A DNA stretch of 64,000 bases from Bacteroidota bacterium. Its GTDB lineage: Bacteria; Bacteroidota; Bacteroidia; AKYH767-A; OLB10. Position 1 is the first letter of the stretch. Every line of letters begins with the position of its first letter. Shown piece after piece: positions 1-9,700 of this stretch. The stretch covers positions 62,001 to 126,000 of the forward strand of contig JADJOZ010000003.1 in assembly GCA_016713525.1 (NCBI GenBank). Direction: 5' to 3'. Made by a program: the position numbers and the translations under genes. Under the pieces are notes generated by a model. The model made no database searches, was not told the DNA's origin, and saw nothing but the letters and a program-made list of their open reading frames with translations.

Positions 1-2
1 GG

Positions 3-929
3 GCATGCAATATTGGAGTACCAAATGGAATTTTATTAAGCTCAGGGTCTACTGCAGGAGCCATGGCGCCTGCTGCTGTTCACAATTCAACAGACATGGG
101 AACAGCCGGAGATGCGCAATTAGATGCTATTGTAACACCAAGATTAACCGAAGACGCTTCCGTTCTTGAATTTGACTTTTCCGTTGCTTCGGATTCTGTA
201 AAGTTTGAATATGTTTTTGCTTCCGAAGAATATAACGATTATGCCAATACCACCTTCAATGATGTTTTTGCATTTTTCATAAGTGGACCAGGAATTGTTG
301 GTTCGCAAAACATTGCTATTATTCCCGGAACTACCACACCTGTTTCAATCAATACGGTCAACAATGGAAATTCGGGAGGCGTTGCTACCGGACCATGTAT
401 GAACTGCCAGTATTTTGTAGATAATGTTGGGGGAGGAAGTGTTTACTTTGATGGTTTTACAACTGTGTTAACAGCAAAAGCTAGAGTTCAACCTTGCGAG
501 ACTTATCATATCAAACTGGCAATCGCTGATGCAGGAGATGGAGTTTTTGATTCAGGTGTATTCTTAAAAGGTGGTAGTTTTTCCAGTATTGGAACGGTAT
601 CAATTTATGCAAATGGTAATCCGCAAGTAAATGCTTCTGATGTTTATGCCTGCACGGGAACATCTGTTAATTTATGTTTAAATCCTGCATCTAATTACAC
701 CTGGTCGACAGGTGAAACAACCCAATGTATAACAGTAACTGAAGCAACCATAACTGCATCCGGAAATTACGGAGCATTCGTTACCGGAACCGGTGGATGC
801 TTTGCATACACCGAGGTTCAGGTTCATTTTGTAACTCCATCAGCAACTATTACACCATCCGGACCAACAGCATTGTGCCCCGGAGGGAATATTGACTGCC
901 AACGCAGCTCAATCTTATCTCTGGAGTAA
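3..929 (+). CDS. Locus A, N-terminal segment: choice-of-anchor L domain protein, 5'-partial
   Basis: The frame is already open at the window edge, so the start codon and signal peptide lie outside. Nucleotides about 39-595 encode a choice-of-anchor L domain, recognised by the run VLEFDFSVASDSVKFEYVFA followed by SEEYNDY, FNDVFAFFISGPG and a late DSGVFLKGGSF. This domain is typical of secreted Bacteroidetes proteins carrying gliding-motility or T9SS C-termini. A diverged Ig-like unit follows (about 620-830), then the beginning of the first 70-residue repeat (ALCPGG). The true reading frame leaves this ORF at about 885-891, and the last dozen residues before the stop are out of frame. One surplus base there, or two missing, joins it to the segment starting at 892. 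The whole protein would be a surface-exposed or secreted adhesin-like molecule; its ligand cannot be told from sequence. Confidence 0.88.
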   Translation, partial: ACNIGVPNGILLSSGSTAGAMAPAAVHNSTDMGTAGDAQLDAIVTPRLTEDASVLEFDFSVASDSVKFEYVFASEEYNDYANTTFNDVFAFFISGPGIVGSQNIAIIPGTTTPVSINTVNNGNSGGVATGPCMNCQYFVDNVGGGSVYFDGFTTVLTAKARVQPCETYHIKLAIADAGDGVFDSGVFLKGGSFSSIGTVSIYANGNPQVNASDVYACTGTSVNLCLNPASNYTWSTGETTQCITVTEATITASGNYGAFVTGTGGCFAYTEVQVHFVTPSATITPSGPTALCPGGNIDCQRSSILSLE

Positions 930-3900
930 TGGTGCAGTTACTCAAAATCTGAATGTTACTACTGCAGGAAATTATACAGTGACAGTTACACAAGCCGGTG
1001 GTTGTACTGCAACAGCAACTGTGAATGTTGTGGTGAATACCAATCCTGTACCTGCCATTACCGGAACACTTTCGTTTTGTGCAGGTGCAAATACTACACT
1101 TAATGCAGGAGCCGGATTTAATACTTATTTGTGGAATACAGGTGCTGTCACTCAAAATTTAACTGCACTTGCTGCAGGTACTTATACTGTCACTGTTACC
1201 AATGCTGCCGGATGTACCGGAATTGATAATGCAGTGGTGGTAATGAATCCTCTTCCGGTGCCAAACATTACCGGAACAACTTCATTTTGTGCCGGAGGAA
1301 ACAGCAATTTGAATGGGGGTGCAGGTTTCAGTTCTTATCTGTGGAATACGGGAGCTGTTACGCAACAGTTGAATGTAACAACAGCAGGAAATTATACTGT
1401 TACAGTAACAAATGCTGCCGGTTGCAGTGCCAATACATCCGTGAACGTTACTGTTAATGCGCTGCCTGTTCCAAACATTACCGGACTTGCATCATTCTGT
1501 CAGGGAGCTAATTCTACAATTGATGCCGGCGCAGGTTACACTTCTTATCAGTGGAATACCGGTGCTGTTACGCAAACAATTAATGTTTCTGCAGCAAATA
1601 CATATACTGTTACCGTTACCAATGCCAATGGTTGTTCCAATACCGATTCACAGGTTATTACTGTAAATCCATTACCAGCTCCTGCAATTTCAGGAACAAC
1701 AACTATTTGTCAGGGTGCTAATACTTCTTTAACGGCAGGTCCCGGATTTACAGGTTATCTGTGGTCGACCGGTGGATTGGGAGCTTCTATCAATGTTACA
1801 ACATCAGGAACTTATACTGTCACAGTTACAGATGGAAATGGTTGTAAGGCTTCAACAAGTACGAATGTAACTGTTAATCCGCTTCCTGCTCCTGCAATCA
1901 CAGGTACACTTGCATTCTGTTCCGGAAACAATTCGAACCTCAATGCTGGTGGTGGATTTAGTTCTTACTTATGGAATACAGGTGCATCGACTCAGGTGTT
2001 GAATGTTACAACTGGAGGAAATTATGTAGTAACTGTAACCAATGGTTTTGGATGTTCTGCATCCACAAATGCAATTGTCACAGTTAACGCATTACCTGTT
2101 CCAAATATTACCGGTGTGCCTTCATTTTGTCAGGGCTCTTCAACAACACTGAATGCAGGTGGAGGTTATGCGTCTTATCTGTGGAGTAATGGAGCAAACA
2201 CACAAAATATTACAGTAACTGGTCAAAACACATATACGGTGACCGTTACTAACAACAATGGATGTAGCAACACCGATTCACAGGTGGTCACCGTTAATGC
2301 CAATCCGGTTCCTTCCATTACAGGTAATACTGTTGTTTGTCAGGGTATATCAACATCGTTCAATGCCGGGGCAGGTTATTCATCCTATCAATGGTCGAAT
2401 GGTGCGTCAATAGCAACTATCAATCCCGCCACAGCGGGAACATATACGGTAACAGTTACCGATGCCAATGGATGTACCGGTACAACTGCTGCAACACTTA
2501 CCGTAAATCCACTGCCAACTCCTGCTATCACAGGTGTGACTTCTTTCTGTCAGGGACTAAACAGTAATCTGAATGCAGGACCCGGTTATGGATCTTATTT
2601 ATGGAATACCGGAGCAACTTCTCAATTATTGAATGTGAGCACTTCCGGAAATTATACAGTTACTGTAACGAATGGATTTGGATGTACAGCATCAACTAAC
2701 ACAGCAGTTGTTGTCAACCCTCTTCCTGTTCCGGTGATTAATGGTCCTCAGGCTTTGTGTATTGGTTCTTCAGGAACTTTGAATGCAGGTTCAGGATACG
2801 CTTCTTATTTATGGAACAATGGCTCGGTAACACAAACAATTAATGTTTCATCAGCAGGAAATTATGCTGTAACAGTAACCAGCAATGCCGGATGTACCGG
2901 AACTACATCGTCAACTATGGTCATTAATCCATTGCCAACTCCGGCCATTACAGGTGTTACTACTATTTGTCAAGGTACTACAACTATTTTAGATGCGGGT
3001 GCCGGATACAATAACTACTTATGGAGTAATGGTGCAACCGGTCAGACATTAACACTTGGAGTTGCGGGACCAGTAACAGTTACAGTAACTGATGCCAATG
3101 GTTGCATTGCTCCTGCATCTACATCAATCAATGTAAATGCATTACCTACTCCTGCAATCACCGGAGTAGCTGCATTTTGTCAGGGTGGAAACAGTACTCT
3201 TGACGCAGGTATAGGTTATTCTTCATACTTGTGGAGTACCGGAGCTACTTCAAGAACCATTAATGTCACTACCGCAGGAAATTATGCGGTGACTGTTAGT
3301 GCTGCAACAGGATGTACCGGTTCCGATAATCAGTTGATCACGGTAAATCCGAATCCTTCACCAGCTATTACAGGTGGAACAGGAATTTGTCAGGGCACAT
3401 CAACCACACTTACAGTTCCCGGAACTTACGCATCTTACCAATGGAATACCGGGGAAACTTCTCAAAATATTCAGGTAGCCAATGCGGGTAATTATACTGT
3501 TACAGTTACAACAGCATTTGGTTGTACCGGTACAAACAGCACTGTGATGGTAGTTAATCCGCTGCCAACTCCTGTTATCACCGGTGTTACATCAGTGTGC
3601 CAGGGTATAGCTACAATATTTGATGCCGGAGCCGGTTATTCATCTTATCAGTGGTCGAATGGTGGAGTTACTCAAACTATCAATCCCGGAATTGCCGGAA
3701 CATTTACAGTGACCGTTACTGATGCAAATGGTTGTATAAATTCTGATGCTATTAATTTAACAGTGAATCCACTTCCGGTTCCAGCCATTACCGGAACAAC
3801 AGGTTTCTGTCAGGGTGCTAACAGTAACCTTGATGCAGGAAACGGATTTGCATCTTATCTGTGGAGTAATGGTTCATCCACCCAAGTGATTAATGTTTCA

Positions 3901-6063
3901 ACAGCCGGAAATTATGTGGTAACGGTTACCGATAATAATGGATGTTCTGCCAATACAAGCACAGCAATTACTGTTTATCCGAATCCAAGTCCTGCAATTA
4001 CCGGAATAACTGGAATTTGTCAGGGAAGCACAACTACATTAACTGTCCCCGGAACTTATGCATCTTACCAATGGAATACGGGAGCAACTACACAAAATAT
4101 TCAGGTTGGTACTGCAGGCAATTATGCAGTAACGGTAACAACTGCTTTTGGATGTACGGGAACCAACTCTACCAATACTATTATTAATGCATTGCCAAAT
4201 CCGGTCATTACCGGAGTGACCGCAGTTTGTCAAGGATTGGCATCAACCTTTGATGCAGGAGCTGGATACTCGGCTTATCTGTGGTCGAATGGTGCGGTAA
4301 CACAAACTATAAATCCATCTGTTGCAGGCACATTTACCGTTACTGTAACAGATGCCAATGGATGTCAGAATAACACAAGTCTGGCATTGACCTTAAATGC
4401 ACTGCCTCAGCCTGTGATTAATGGTGATTTTGAATTTTGCATTGGCGACAATAGCACTATCACTGCAGGAGTTGGTTATGCATCATATATATGGAATACC
4501 GGAGCAACAGCCTCTTCAGTTAATGTAACTACAGCAGGTAATTATGCTGTTACGGTTACAGACGGAAATGGATGTGTAGGCTCGACTTATGCAACCGTTA
4601 TTGTAAATGCACTGCCTACACCTGCAATCAGTGGGATGACACAAATTTGTGATGGCACAACCACAATGCTGATAACAGGCAACTATGCCTCCTATCAATG
4701 GTCGAATGGAGAAACCGGTTCATCGATAGTAACCGGCACTGCGGGTTCTTATAATGTAACAGTAACAGATATAAATGGATGCGTTAATTCTACATCAACA
4801 ACTGTAACGGTATTTGATTTACCACAAGCAGTTGTTACAGGAACATCTGAAATTTGTATCGGTCAATCCACTGCCTTAAATTTCAATTTTACCGGAACTG
4901 CGCCGTTTACTTACACCTATAGTGATGGATCAACTACTTTTACTCCAGCACCTGTTGCGGGAACAACTGCCTCAATTAATGTTGCCCCGGGAAATACAAT
5001 GACATACCAACTATTGACTATAGCCGATGCTCATTGTGCAGGAACAATCAGTGGTGCAGCAACTGTAACCGTGAATCAATTGCCATTGCCTGTAATCACA
5101 GGAGATTTGGAAATTTGTGATGGTGAAATAACTGCATTGGCTGCTACTCCGGGTTATGCAACCTATACCTGGTCGAATAATGCAAGTCAACAAATATTAC
5201 AAACAGGTGCATCCGGAATTTATACCGTATCAGTTATAGATGTGAATGGTTGTCAGGGAACATCTCCGGCAGTTAATCTGGTTGTTAACGAGGTGCCGGT
5301 TGTTGCATTTACAAATGATACCAGTATGACATGTGCAGTTCCTGAAATTAATTTTACCAATTTGTCGACATATATTCCCGGTTCAGTTTTCAACTGGAAT
5401 TTTGGTGATGGCAGTGAATCGGAAACAGAAAATCCTTCTCACATATTTAATAATCCCGGTTTGTATCCAATTTCATTGGCTATAACCACTCCGGCAGGTT
5501 GTGTGGGTAGCAATACCTCAAATGTTGATATTACTTTCTTCCCATTACCTGAAGCCGATTATGTAACTGCACCGGGAATAACCAATATATTCACTGGTAA
5601 AATCAGTTTTGTTGACCGTTCATCGTATGCTGTTTCCTGGTTGTGGGATTTTGGTGATGGAGCTTATTCTTATGATCAGAATCCGAATCATTATTATAAT
5701 GAAGTTGGTGATTACAAAGTAAGTCTGAAAGTTACAAACATTGCGGGTTGTGAAGATGTAACTGAAGACATTGTAACGGTAAATCCTTTCTATATTCCAA
5801 ATGCATTTACTCCTAACGGGGATGGCATAAACGATAATTTTTATTATTCGGGATATGTACTTGATGTTCAAAATTACGACATGAAGATTTTCAATCGCTG
5901 GGGACAATTAGTGTTTGCCGGCGCAACTGAAAATGATACATGGAATGGATATACCTTACAGGGAGATCTGGCACCTCAGGGAACCTATGTTTACCGTTTG
6001 CAAGTGACTACTAAGGGTGGTAAGGATTACACTTTTAATGGTCATGTGAATTTGATTCGGTAA
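892..6063 (+). CDS. Locus A, main segment: Ig-like repeat protein with PKD domains and T9SS type B (CHU_C) C-terminus
   Basis: This continues the choice-of-anchor L protein after a frameshift; the TTG at 892 is an internal Leu codon, not a real start. About twenty tandem Ig-like units follow, most exactly 70 residues, each with Cys near unit position 15 (FC.G or ICQG) and Cys near position 60 (NGC), probably one disulfide per domain. Two PKD domains come next (about 5299-5540 and 5545-5790), with WNFGDGS and WLWDFGDGA motifs. The end (5791-6060) is a gliding-motility-associated C-terminal domain (TIGR04131, CHU_C): YIPNAFTPNGDGINDNF, IFNRWGQLVF, W(N)GY and GTYVYRL. That domain marks type IX secretion with a type B signal, usually linked to PorP/SprF-type partners. 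Its tail is unrelated to the cassette shared by the six genes downstream, so it is a neighbour and not a member of that family. Confidence 0.93.
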   Translation: MTANAAQSYLWSNGAVTQNLNVTTAGNYTVTVTQAGGCTATATVNVVVNTNPVPAITGTLSFCAGANTTLNAGAGFNTYLWNTGAVTQNLTALAAGTYTVTVTNAAGCTGIDNAVVVMNPLPVPNITGTTSFCAGGNSNLNGGAGFSSYLWNTGAVTQQLNVTTAGNYTVTVTNAAGCSANTSVNVTVNALPVPNITGLASFCQGANSTIDAGAGYTSYQWNTGAVTQTINVSAANTYTVTVTNANGCSNTDSQVITVNPLPAPAISGTTTICQGANTSLTAGPGFTGYLWSTGGLGASINVTTSGTYTVTVTDGNGCKASTSTNVTVNPLPAPAITGTLAFCSGNNSNLNAGGGFSSYLWNTGASTQVLNVTTGGNYVVTVTNGFGCSASTNAIVTVNALPVPNITGVPSFCQGSSTTLNAGGGYASYLWSNGANTQNITVTGQNTYTVTVTNNNGCSNTDSQVVTVNANPVPSITGNTVVCQGISTSFNAGAGYSSYQWSNGASIATINPATAGTYTVTVTDANGCTGTTAATLTVNPLPTPAITGVTSFCQGLNSNLNAGPGYGSYLWNTGATSQLLNVSTSGNYTVTVTNGFGCTASTNTAVVVNPLPVPVINGPQALCIGSSGTLNAGSGYASYLWNNGSVTQTINVSSAGNYAVTVTSNAGCTGTTSSTMVINPLPTPAITGVTTICQGTTTILDAGAGYNNYLWSNGATGQTLTLGVAGPVTVTVTDANGCIAPASTSINVNALPTPAITGVAAFCQGGNSTLDAGIGYSSYLWSTGATSRTINVTTAGNYAVTVSAATGCTGSDNQLITVNPNPSPAITGGTGICQGTSTTLTVPGTYASYQWNTGETSQNIQVANAGNYTVTVTTAFGCTGTNSTVMVVNPLPTPVITGVTSVCQGIATIFDAGAGYSSYQWSNGGVTQTINPGIAGTFTVTVTDANGCINSDAINLTVNPLPVPAITGTTGFCQGANSNLDAGNGFASYLWSNGSSTQVINVSTAGNYVVTVTDNNGCSANTSTAITVYPNPSPAITGITGICQGSTTTLTVPGTYASYQWNTGATTQNIQVGTAGNYAVTVTTAFGCTGTNSTNTIINALPNPVITGVTAVCQGLASTFDAGAGYSAYLWSNGAVTQTINPSVAGTFTVTVTDANGCQNNTSLALTLNALPQPVINGDFEFCIGDNSTITAGVGYASYIWNTGATASSVNVTTAGNYAVTVTDGNGCVGSTYATVIVNALPTPAISGMTQICDGTTTMLITGNYASYQWSNGETGSSIVTGTAGSYNVTVTDINGCVNSTSTTVTVFDLPQAVVTGTSEICIGQSTALNFNFTGTAPFTYTYSDGSTTFTPAPVAGTTASINVAPGNTMTYQLLTIADAHCAGTISGAATVTVNQLPLPVITGDLEICDGEITALAATPGYATYTWSNNASQQILQTGASGIYTVSVIDVNGCQGTSPAVNLVVNEVPVVAFTNDTSMTCAVPEINFTNLSTYIPGSVFNWNFGDGSESETENPSHIFNNPGLYPISLAITTPAGCVGSNTSNVDITFFPLPEADYVTAPGITNIFTGKISFVDRSSYAVSWLWDFGDGAYSYDQNPNHYYNEVGDYKVSLKVTNIAGCEDVTEDIVTVNPFYIPNAFTPNGDGINDNFYYSGYVLDVQNYDMKIFNRWGQLVFAGATENDTWNGYTLQGDLAPQGTYVYRLQVTTKGGKDYTFNGHVNLIR
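1036..4812 (+). repeat. Eighteen tandem 210-bp (70-residue) Ig-like coding repeats
   Basis: Unit boundaries at the N-x-LP-x-P-x-I-x-G motif fall at 1036, 1246, 1456, 1666 and so on, in exact 210-bp steps up to 4606. The last unit is one codon shorter and ends at 4812. Further, less regular units lie on each side (before 1036, and 4813-5287). Units are clearly related but differ at many positions, including synonymous ones, so this is an older protein-level repeat and not a recent slippage expansion. Confidence 0.93.
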
Positions 6064-6144
6064 TATTCAATCAACTTTATTTTAGTTTTGTTTAAAACAA
6101 TTTTTATTTTATTGAAGTAAAGAACAACATACTACAACATTAGT

Positions 6145-6181
6145 AAAAATTCTACAAAGAAATTTGTAGAATTTTTTTTTG
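6145..6181 (+). terminator. Intrinsic terminator of locus A
   Basis: Perfect 14-bp inverted repeat: aaaaattctacaaa (6145-6158), GAAA loop, tttgtagaattttt (6163-6176), running into a T tract to 6180. It lies 82 bp after the TAA stop. The A-rich left arm opposite the T tract could also let it work from the other strand. Confidence 0.85.
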
Positions 6182-6350
6182 TGCAAATAGTTGTTTGTAT
6201 GTAGTTTATGAATTTATGTTTGATGCTAATTACAACAGTTGTTTTTATAGTCAATTTGAATAATTGTGTATGAATTTATCATTCACTAAACTTGTAGTGT
6301 AAAATTCTAGCCCTTTTCATTTTACAAGTTTGCAATAAAAAATAAATTAT

Positions 6351-6367
6351 AACCTAACCTCAAGTTC
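6351..6367 (+). promoter_or_regulatory. C/A-rich leader just upstream of locus B start
   Basis: The sequence aacctaacctcaagttc directly precedes the ATG and has no Shine-Dalgarno-like purine stretch. Similar CTAACC/ACCCC-rich leaders precede the starts of loci C-G, which supports the chosen start codons. Function is inferred only from this recurrence. Confidence 0.45.
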
Positions 6368-6745
6368 ATGAAAAAAAATCCAACAAGCTATTTGTTGGAT
6401 AGACGCAAACTGCGTCTATTCAGCATGAGTATTTTACTTGGTCTCGGAATGTTGTTAAGCAACAGTTCGTTTGCTCAGGTATTGTACTCGGTTTCCAACC
6501 TTACCGGTGTGGGATACACACCGATTTCGGGAGGAACAATTATCAATTCCACAGCTCAATTGACTCCAGGGTCGATGACAGTCAACCAGGATGATGGTTC
6601 GGCATTGATCACGCTGCCATTTACGGATTGGATTTGGAAATCAATCAACAGTTACTTCTGCGAATGGTCGTTCAGCAGCAAACCTATGGAGTACCACCGA
6701 ACCATCAAACACTTTAGGTGCATGGTTCAAAGACATGGGAGCTAA
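6368..6745 (+). CDS. Locus B, N-terminal segment: signal peptide and start of beta-sandwich head
   Basis: The ATG is followed by an A8 tract and encodes a Sec signal peptide with an extended basic n-region (DRRKLR at 11-16), a hydrophobic core at about 17-30 and predicted cleavage SFA|Q after residue 36. The mature head begins YSVSNLTGVGYTPISGG and matches a second copy of the same domain inside locus B at about 12490-13155. The natural frame is lost at the GG at 6625-6626; dropping one G gives LPFTIGFGNQS and joins the next segment, which aligns with LPFTFNYNG of the internal copy. Residues after that point in this segment are out of frame. The whole gene would run 6368-15930, about 3187 codons. 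Confidence 0.85.
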   Translation: MKKNPTSYLLDRRKLRLFSMSILLGLGMLLSNSSFAQVLYSVSNLTGVGYTPISGGTIINSTAQLTPGSMTVNQDDGSALITLPFTDWIWKSINSYFCEWSFSSKPMEYHRTIKHFRCMVQRHGS

Positions 6746-9700
6746 CTTCGGTGTTGGTTTTCCCGGTGAAATGGTACATGGTTCTGTAGGTACCGACATT
6801 TATGCATTTGAATGGAAAAATGCAGTAGGATCCAGTTTCAGCAACACTACAACCAATCTGATTAATTTCCAGATCGTTCTTTATGGTCCTGCTTCTTCAA
6901 ATCCGGGACGTGTAGAATATTTTTATGGAAGTACTGCAGGAACAACAGCATTTGGTGCTGCAATCGGTATGGAAGATGCAGTTGGTGGATCAGGGAGATT
7001 TCTGAATGCCTTGAATGGTTCAACAACTGTTTCATCTACTTCTACTGCATGGCCAGGAAACGGAAATGGTTTCCGTTTTACTCCATTTTCACCATGTGTT
7101 GCTCCAGTTGATCAGGCATCTGCCTTAGCATTTGGAACTATTACCACAGGAGCAATAGCCGCTTCTTTTACAGCTGCTCCAAGTGTACCATCGGGTTATC
7201 TGGTTGTAGCTTATCCAACAGGATCTGCAGTTACTAATCCTGTTGATGCAAATGCATATATTGTAAACCAAACTCTTGGTTTAGGAAAAGTTATTAGTGT
7301 TGGTACATCTGTAAGCTTTAATGCTACCGGATTGCTACCAAATCAGGGATATGATTTTTATGTATACACTTATAGCAGCACGCTTTGTTCTTTTGCACCG
7401 GCATATAATACTGCTTCTCCATTAACCGGAACTGCTACAACTAATGCTTGTGGTGGTCCGGCAGCAGGAACTTATTCAATTCCTACAGATTATGCCACAT
7501 TGACAGCAGCTTTAACTGATATCAATACCAATGGTATGTTAGGTTCTGTAATACTTGAATTGGAACCAGGGTATACCAGTGGTGCTGAAACATTCCCTCT
7601 TACTATTTCTCAGAGTGCGTGCATCAATGTATTCTCTACATTGACTATTCGTCCACAAGCAGGTGCAACAGGTTTGTCAATTGCTGGTGGTAACGCAGGC
7701 CCAACTATTGACCTGAATGGTGCCGATTATGTAACTATTGACGGTCGTCCGGGTGGAGTAGGAACCTCTTCTCAGCTTTCAATATCCAACTCAACAACTA
7801 CAGGGGTAGCTATCCGTTTGTACAATGATGCCTCAAATAACACCCTTACTTATTGTGATCTGCAAGGCTCGAATGTTTCAGGAGCGCCATCATTAGTTAC
7901 CTTAGGTGGTGTTGTTTATATGGGTGGTGCTGATGCTGTTTTCCTGTTGGGAAACGACAACAATACCATTTCTAATTGTAATATTCACGGATACCTGGCA
8001 ACAACACCTGCTTTCGGTATAGCTGCAATTGGAACTACAACGGGATTAGCTTCAACTTTCAATGAAAACAATACTGTAACCAATTGTGATATTTACGATT
8101 ACTTCCTGGCAACAGGTGCTTCAGGTGGTATTAAGGTTGATGTTGGTAATACAGGTTGGAATATTACAAATAACAGTTTGTATCAGACAGCTACCAGAAC
8201 AATTACAACAGCAGGTGCTACCCACAGAGGTATGTGGATTACTCCTAATACAGGCTCATTGACTGACCGTGCTAATAACTTCAATGTTTCCAATAACTAT
8301 ATTGGAGGTTCCGCTTCCCTCGCAGGAGGTAGCCCATACACTGTTACAAGCACCACAACCGCTATTATGTACGGAATGGATATGTCTGTTGGATTGGGCA
8401 CAGCTACTTCAGTACAAGGTAATACCATTTCCAACATTGCATTTACTTCGACTGCAACAGGTACTCCTTCATTTGCTGCTATGAGTACTGTAAATGGTAA
8501 CGTTAATATTGGAACTGTTACAGGAAACACAATCGGAAGTGGAACTTCCACAGGTGCAATCGTTCTTAATATGAACGGAAGTTTAGGAATATCATTTGGT
8601 ATACGTTTGAATGGCGGGACTACAACTGTATTAAATGCAAGTAATAATACAATCGGTGGCATAACCATCAATACTGCTGCAGCTACAGTTCATAACTTCA
8701 ACGGGATTTTCTGTAATGGTGGAACCACCACCAATGTTACTATTAATAATAACCTTATTGGTAGTTTAACAACAGCTAATTCTATTAATATGCCAATTGC
8801 TACCACGTCAACATCTGCGCAAGCAATTAATGGTATATTTATTAGTTCCGGACCATCTGTTAGCGCAGTAACTAATAATACTATAGCAAATTTAAACAGT
8901 AATTACAATTCAACCAGTACATCTTCTTTTGTAAGAGGTATTGCAGTTACCACAAGTATAACAACTGTAACCGGTAACACCGTTCGTAATCTTACTTATG
9001 GAGGATTAGGAACTGGTTCAGGTATTAGCTCTGGATTAGTAGGTATTGGTGTTTCTGCATCAACTGGTGCTAATACAGTATCAAACAACACTATTCATAC
9101 TCTGAAGTTGACCAGTTCAACTGCAACTACTCAGAAAATTGAAATTACCGGTATGTTTATCGGAGGTGGTGCTTTTTCGAATGTGGTTGCAAGAAACTCA
9201 ATTCACAGTTTGTCATTAGCCGCTAATGACACAGCTGCAGTAATTACAGGAATCGATAACGGTGCAGGTACTGTAACCTTTGCCAATAACATGATTCGTT
9301 TGGGAATCGATGAGAATGGAACTCCTGTTACAACAGGATGTATAATTAGAGGGATCACTAAAGGAAATTCTGCATCATGTAACTTCTGGCACAACTCTGT
9401 GTATATTGGAGGTTCAGGTGTAACAAACGGTGTAGCAGGTTCATTGCGTCAGTCATATGCGTTCGTTCGTGGAACGAATGGTACAGCTGATGACGTTCGA
9501 AACAACATCTTCTCCAACCAGCGTTCCAATGCAGGAGCAACAGGTGCTACCCACTATGCGATTCGTTTAGCAAGTGGTACTTCTGGTTTGGTTCTCAACA
9601 ACAACGTTTATTATTTCACTGGAAATGGTGGCGTGTTTGGATACAATGGTGCAGCCAATGTACCAAACTATGCTGCTGGTTGGGCTGGTGGCGATTTGTT

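Larger units (their letters stand above)
6064..6367. other. Intergenic region A-B
   Basis: This 304-bp A/T-rich gap contains the terminator of locus A near its left end and the untranslated leader of locus B at its right end. I see no ORF or structured RNA in it and cannot identify a promoter with confidence. Confidence 0.7.

Noticed and set aside
1036..4812. Regular repeats suggesting a CRISPR or satellite array
   Set aside because: Units are 210 bp, coding and in phase, with no short conserved repeat and no spacers.
6371..6378. A8 tract right after the ATG of B (and of G at 53352-53359) as a phase-variation switch
   Set aside because: Both copies have the same length and are in frame, and AAAAAAAA after ATG is common in A/T-rich Bacteroidetes signal peptides; no evidence of variation in one sequence.
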